Assembly: GCA_019695455.1 (NCBI GenBank)
Contig: JAEUAC010000085.1
Span: forward strand, 1-9,829
Direction: 5' to 3'
DNA from: Methylorubrum extorquens
GTDB taxonomy: Bacteria; Pseudomonadota; Alphaproteobacteria; Rhizobiales; Beijerinckiaceae
DNA: 9,829 nt
Of the stretch, positions 7,290 through 9,829 are shown in pieces (the first letter of the stretch is position 1; each line of letters begins with the position of its first letter). The translations under genes were made by a program, and so were the position numbers. The notes under the pieces are model-generated. The model was not told where the DNA came from. It saw only the letters and a program-made list of their open reading frames with translations, and searched no databases.

Positions 7290-7312
7290 CCTTCTCCCCT
7301 CGCGGGAGAAGG
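7290..7312. repeat. REP-type hairpin 2
   Basis: CCTTCTCCC (7290-7298) and GGGAGAAGG (7304-7312) form the same 9-bp stem around a CTCGC loop. It lies 56 bases after hairpin 1 and forms the opposite half of the composite element, as judged from the flanking 9-mers. Confidence 0.75.
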
Positions 7313-7429
7313 CGGCACGACGACGTCGTGACGGATGAGGGGGCCGCGAGCGCGCGCCCTCACCGGCCGGCCGCCACCCGGGACAGACCCGCCGCGCGCT
7401 GGTAGATCGGCCCGGCACGGAGACGACGC

Positions 7430-8476
7430 ATGCTGGCCGACCGCATCGAGGGCAAGTGGATCGACCTCTTCTGCGACCTCTTCGCCCGCTGCGGAATCGC
7501 GGCGGGCCAGCCGGCCGCCATCCTGTCCGAGACGGCGTCGCGGCCGCTGAACGTCCATCTCGCCGAACTCGCCCTGCTGCGCCTCGGCGCCCGGCCCTTC
7601 CACCTCGTCCTGCCGAGCCCGGCCAATCCGCACCCGGTCCCCGTCCGCTCGACGGGCGCGAGCGAGGCCATCGGGGGGCTCGCGCCCGTGGTCGAGGCCT
7701 GCATCGCGGCGGGCTTCGTCGCCGACCTGACGGTCGAGGGGCTGATGCACGCGAAGGAGACGCCCGCGATCCTCGCCGGCGGCGCCCGGATCCAGGTGAT
7801 CTCCAACGAGCATCCCGAGGCGCTGGAGCGCTTCCGCCCGGACGACGCGCTCGCGGCCCGCACGCGCGCCGCCGCGAAGCGCCTGCGGGCGGCGCGGACC
7901 ATGCGGGTCACGTCGCCGGCCGGGACCGACCTCACGATCGACATGGCAGGCGCCGCGACCGTCGGCGTGTGGGGCTGGACGGACCGGCCGGGCACCCTCG
8001 CCCATTGGCCGGGCGGCCTCGTCGTCTCGTTCCCGAAGGCCGGCACCGTGAACGGCCGGCTCGTCCTCGCGCCGGGCGACGTGAACCTCACCTTCAAGCG
8101 CTACCTCGACACGGCCGTCGCGCTCACCATCGCGGACGATTACGTGACCGCGCTCGACGGCACGGGCCTCGATGCCGTCCTGATGCGGCGCTACCTCGAG
8201 GCGTGGGGCGACCGCGACGCCTACGCGGTCAGCCATGTCGGCTTCGGCCTGAACGAGCGCGCCCGCTACGAGGCCCTGGCGATCTACGACCGGCGCGACA
8301 CGAACGGGACGGAGCTGCGCGCGCTCGCCGGCAACTTCCTGTTCTCGACCGGCGCCAACGAGTTCGCCGGCCGCCACACGGCCGGCCATTTCGACCTGCC
8401 CGTGATGAACACGACGATCGCGCTCGACGGCGAGACGGTGGTGCGCGACGGGATCGTGCAGGACGTGTTCGGCTAG
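7430..8476 (+). CDS. NicX / M29 aminopeptidase-like metalloenzyme
   Basis: This 348-residue protein resembles 2,5-dihydroxypyridine 5,6-dioxygenase (NicX) and the related M29 aminopeptidase T fold. NicX is a non-haem Fe(II) ring-opening dioxygenase of nicotinate breakdown whose ligands are two His and one Asp near residues 265, 318 and 320 in the Pseudomonas enzyme (from memory). Here His269 in 'SHVGFGLN' and His320 and Asp322 in 'TAGHFDLPVMNTTI' fall at almost the same places. Other features are a Rossmann-like N-terminal part ('IDLFCDLFARCGIAAGQPAA'), 'SPAGTDLTIDMAG' at 162-174 and 'GGLVVSFPKAGTVNGRLVL' at 195-213. The ATG at 7430 has GGAG 7 bases upstream. No other nicotinate or pyridine genes lie nearby, so the substrate is open and a peptidase or another ring-cleaving role is possible. 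It converges with the coxG-like gene; the two stops lie within TAGGGTGCCCTA (8474-8485). Confidence 0.8.
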   Translation: MLADRIEGKWIDLFCDLFARCGIAAGQPAAILSETASRPLNVHLAELALLRLGARPFHLVLPSPANPHPVPVRSTGASEAIGGLAPVVEACIAAGFVADLTVEGLMHAKETPAILAGGARIQVISNEHPEALERFRPDDALAARTRAAAKRLRAARTMRVTSPAGTDLTIDMAGAATVGVWGWTDRPGTLAHWPGGLVVSFPKAGTVNGRLVLAPGDVNLTFKRYLDTAVALTIADDYVTALDGTGLDAVLMRRYLEAWGDRDAYAVSHVGFGLNERARYEALAIYDRRDTNGTELRALAGNFLFSTGANEFAGRHTAGHFDLPVMNTTIALDGETVVRDGIVQDVFG

Positions 8477-8482
8477 GGTGCC

Positions 8483-8947
8483 CTACCCGGCCGCGGGCGC
8501 CGGCGTCAGCCCCTTGGCGAAGTTCGCGAAGAACTCGTCGGCGTATTTCTTGGCGACGCCGTTGATGAGGCGCCCGCCGAGCTGGGCGATCTTGCCGCCG
8601 ACCTGGGCCTCCACGTCGTAGGTGAGCGTGGTGCCGCCGGCCTCGGCATCGGCGAGGCTGACCTTGGCGCCGCCCTTCGCGAAGCCCGCCACGCCGCCCT
8701 GTCCCTCGCCGGAGATCGTGTAGCCGTTCGGCGGGTCGATGTCGGACAGCTTCACGTTGCCCTTGAAGGTCGCCTTGACGGGGCCGATCGACACCTTGGC
8801 GACCGCCGCGAACCCGTCCTCGCCGGTCCGCTCCAGCTCCTGACAGCCCGGGATGCAGCGCTTCAGCACCTCGGGATCGTTCAGGGCGGCCCAGACACTC
8901 TGCCGGTCCGCCGGCAGCTCGACCGAACCCGTCATCGTCATCGCCAT
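8483..8947 (-). CDS. coxG: CoxG-family SRPBCC protein
   Basis: This 154-residue SRPBCC (START-like) protein is of the CO dehydrogenase subunit G type. The family signature is clear in order: 'MTGSVELPADRQSVWAALND' near the start, 'PEVLKRCIPGCQELERTGED', 'VSIGPVKATFKGNVKLSDID', 'PPNGYTISGEGQGGVAGFAK', and 'VEAQVGGKIAQLGGRLINGV' before 'ADEFFANFAKGL'. In cox operons CoxG is linked to maturation or membrane recruitment of the molybdenum hydroxylase. This copy lacks the long C-terminal extension with a membrane anchor found in some CoxG proteins, and no coxMSL or xanthine dehydrogenase-type gene is in the window, so it looks like an orphan. The ATG at 8947 has GAGGA exactly 7 bases upstream. An in-frame extension to 9175 exists but its residues are Arg/Ser-rich and unlike the family. 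The family is secure; the partner enzyme is unknown. Confidence 0.9.
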   Translation of the reverse strand: MAMTMTGSVELPADRQSVWAALNDPEVLKRCIPGCQELERTGEDGFAAVAKVSIGPVKATFKGNVKLSDIDPPNGYTISGEGQGGVAGFAKGGAKVSLADAEAGGTTLTYDVEAQVGGKIAQLGGRLINGVAKKYADEFFANFAKGLTPAPAAG

Positions 8948-8954
8948 TTCGTCA

Positions 8955-8959
8955 TCCTC
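8955..8959 (-). promoter_or_regulatory. Ribosome binding site of coxG-like gene
   Basis: GAGGA on the minus strand sits 7 bases before the ATG at 8947. It decides the start against the in-frame extension to 9175. Confidence 0.65.
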
Positions 8960-9086
8960 GCAGCCCGTGCGCTTGTGCCACTCGCCGGACAGACTGCAAA
9001 GGTCGTGGCGGATCGACGCCGGCATCTCGCGAAAGATGCGCGGCAGGCGGTCCGGCCCGGGCGAGCGGCGCGAAGGCCGCCACCTG

Positions 9087-9533
9087 TCAGGGCGCAGGGT
9101 CGAGAAGCGCCGGACCTTCGTAAGTTCCCCTGATACCCACGACCCCGTCGATCGGGCGATAGAAGATGCGGGCACGATCGACCCGTTCGACGAGATCCTG
9201 ACCGAGGATGCGGACGGCGAGGGGAGCGCCCTGCACGTTGCTGGCGCGCTTCAATTCCGATGGCTTACCGAGAAATAAATAGCTAAACTTGTCCCAGTCC
9301 GGATCCTTCATCTTGAACGGCGGCCACTCGACGACCGAGAAATCGCGAATGAATTTCCAGAAATGAAGTTGCAGGCTCGGGGCCGCGATCAGCCGGATAT
9401 CGGCGTTGGAGGCGTTGCCCGAGATCTTTCGAACCGTGAGCTGCGAAGCCGTCGCCTTGCTGTAATGCCAGAGTCGCTCGTTGCGATGCGAGCCAACTGA
9501 GAATCGGACACTTTCGTCAGAACGAGCATCGCA
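9087..9533 (-). pseudogene. Start-less open frame, likely 5'-truncated gene remnant
   Basis: The minus strand has 148 open codons between an in-frame TGA (9534-9536) and the TGA at 9087. No ATG, GTG or TTG occurs in the first 74 codons; the first usable start is ATG at 9311, which would give a 74-residue protein 'MKDPDWDKFSYLFLGKPSEL' and onward without a convincing ribosome binding site. The residues before it look like real protein ('ERLWHYSKATASQLTVRKIS', 'SLQLHFWKFIRDFSVVEWPP') and their codons are mostly G/C-ending from about 9497 leftward. The 12 codons nearest the upstream stop are A/T-ending and less protein-like. This fits a gene whose 5' end was lost near 9497-9533. I do not recognise the family. 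The AT-rich patch at 9274-9292 is unlike the neighbouring genes and may mean acquired DNA. A genuine 74-residue gene starting at 9311 remains possible. Confidence 0.45.
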
Positions 9534-9728
9534 TCACCGCCTTGCCGATGGTCCCGATCGCCTCGCACTTGTGTGCAGGAGACCATGATGTGGTCTGGAC
9601 GACAAGCATCGTCGTCGAGATCTTCGGCCTGGAGGGTCTGTCGCGCGTCAGACAGCGTGTGACGGCCGTGGTGCCACGCATCGCGACCGCAACGCCGGTC
9701 GGGCGACGGAGCGGGGATCGTGGCGCGA
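9534..9728. other. Stretch without a convincing gene
   Basis: Open frames of 77 codons (+, 9542-9775) and 80 codons (-, 9517-9759) overlap each other almost completely here. Neither has a clear ribosome binding site or a recognisable motif, and both show mixed third-position use at their ends. Each runs past the stop of the partial gene at the right edge. I treat this as intergenic or eroded DNA and cannot exclude that one small frame is expressed. Confidence 0.4.
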
Positions 9729-9829
9729 CTACTCTGGCGCAACCTTTCGTTCCGTGCATTGATCGATCCGCGTGAAGGCATCCATGATCGACGTGAATGC
9801 CTCGGGAGTCGGGTGGGCATGGAAGTCTT
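9729..9829 (-). CDS. C-terminal tail of a protein entering from the right edge
   Basis: In one minus-strand frame, the first full codons from the right edge read 'DFHAHPTPEAFTSIMDAF', then 'TRIDQCTERKVAPE' and TAG at 9729. The HxHPT-x-EAF pattern about 30 residues from the end resembles the dimerisation-domain C-terminus of pyridine nucleotide-disulfide oxidoreductases (for example the HAHPT motif of dihydrolipoyl dehydrogenase), whose His lies in the active site of the partner subunit. Only about 32 residues are visible, so the frame choice and the family are both tentative. Another frame (to 9389) also stays open here but reads as a basic, low-quality sequence. Confidence 0.35.
   Translation of the reverse strand, partial: DFHAHPTPEAFTSIMDAFTRIDQCTERKVAPE

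Larger units (their letters stand above)
7149..7340. repeat. Composite inverted REP/BIME-like element
   Basis: Two hairpin units sit in opposite orientation. Each pairs the 9-mer CCTCATCCG, or its complement CGGATGAGG, with a CCTTCTCCC/GGGAGAAGG hairpin. CCTCATCCG is at 7180-7188, hairpin 1 at 7211-7233, hairpin 2 at 7290-7312, and the complement CGGATGAGG at 7332-7340. A further CGGATGAGG at 7149-7157 pairs locally with 7180-7188. A near-palindrome around ACGACGTCGT (7320-7329) lies between hairpin 2 and its outer 9-mer. The layout (outer 9-mer, hairpin, spacer, hairpin, outer 9-mer) is what is expected of a dispersed bacterial interspersed mosaic element. Multiple copies elsewhere in the genome are expected but cannot be seen here. 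Confidence 0.65.
7040..7429. other. Gene-free divergent region between recO and the NicX-like gene
   Basis: About 390 bases separate the two divergent starts. I see no convincing gene, tRNA or promoter hexamers here; open frames across it are continuations of shadow frames. The main content is the inverted pair of REP-type hairpins listed separately (within 7149-7340). Promoters for both flanking genes should lie here but I cannot place them. A GGAG at 7419-7422, 7 bases before the ATG at 7430, is the ribosome binding site of the rightward gene. Confidence 0.7.

Noticed and set aside
7211..7312. CRISPR-like repeat-spacer arrangement
   Set aside because: There are only two hairpin units, the loops differ, and the flanking 9-mers are inverted, which is REP/BIME architecture rather than direct repeats with spacers.
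7088..8389. A 433-codon minus-strand frame opposite the NicX-like gene and through the repeat region
   Set aside because: It crosses the REP hairpins and the real gene and has no recognisable motif, so it is a shadow frame.
9065..9080. Small hairpin GCGGC/GCCGC downstream of the truncated frame as a terminator
   Set aside because: The stem is only 5 bp with no U-run, and such pairings are common by chance at this G+C content.
8948..9175. N-terminal extension of the coxG-like protein to 9175
   Set aside because: The family signature starts at the ATG at 8947, which has an ideal GAGGA. The extension is Arg/Ser-rich and matches nothing in CoxG.
9389..9820. A 143-codon minus-strand frame at the right end
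   Set aside because: It competes with the better protein-like frames at 9087-9533 and 9729-9829 and reads as basic, Arg/Ser/Asp-rich sequence. I see no ribosome binding site or motif.

Overview
The window is very GC-rich DNA (about 70% G+C by eye) with strong G/C preference at third codon positions. That bias produces long spurious open frames opposite nearly every real gene. The gene content suggests an alphaproteobacterium of the Hyphomicrobiales, and a Methylobacteriaceae-like organism is my best guess. The reasons are the recO-parC pairing, a Bpt-type aminoacyl-transferase, a CoxG-family SRPBCC protein, and intergenic hairpins with the arms CCTTCTCCC/GGGAGAAGG. The genus assignment is inference only.

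Layout from left to right. (1) The 3' part of a periplasmic lytic transglycosylase gene (+) enters from the left edge. (2) A MetX-like alpha/beta-hydrolase (-) converges on it. (3) bpt (+), the N-degron leucyl-transferase, diverges from the hydrolase. (4) A four-helix DUF4239 membrane protein (-) has a stop codon that overlaps the bpt stop in a shared CTAG. (5) A leftward cluster follows: recO, then parC, then a 78-residue two-helix membrane protein broken by a one-base insertion, then a 42-residue single-helix membrane protein with a good ribosome binding site, ending at a hairpin. (6) A roughly 390-base gene-free stretch between recO and the next gene holds a pair of inverted REP-type hairpins. 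(7) A NicX/M29-like metalloenzyme gene (+) and (8) a coxG-type gene (-) converge, 6 bases apart. (9) The last ~750 bases look eroded: an open frame of 148 codons with no usable start for its first half, a stretch with no convincing gene, and the C-terminal tail of a protein entering from the right edge.

The left two thirds is ordinary housekeeping: cell wall remodelling, protein turnover, DNA repair and chromosome decatenation. No defence system, CRISPR array, tRNA, rRNA or intact mobile element was seen. The most informative details are the frameshifted and very small membrane-protein genes downstream of parC, the inverted repeat pair, and the start-less frame near the right edge. I did not find strong evidence for a new multi-gene system.
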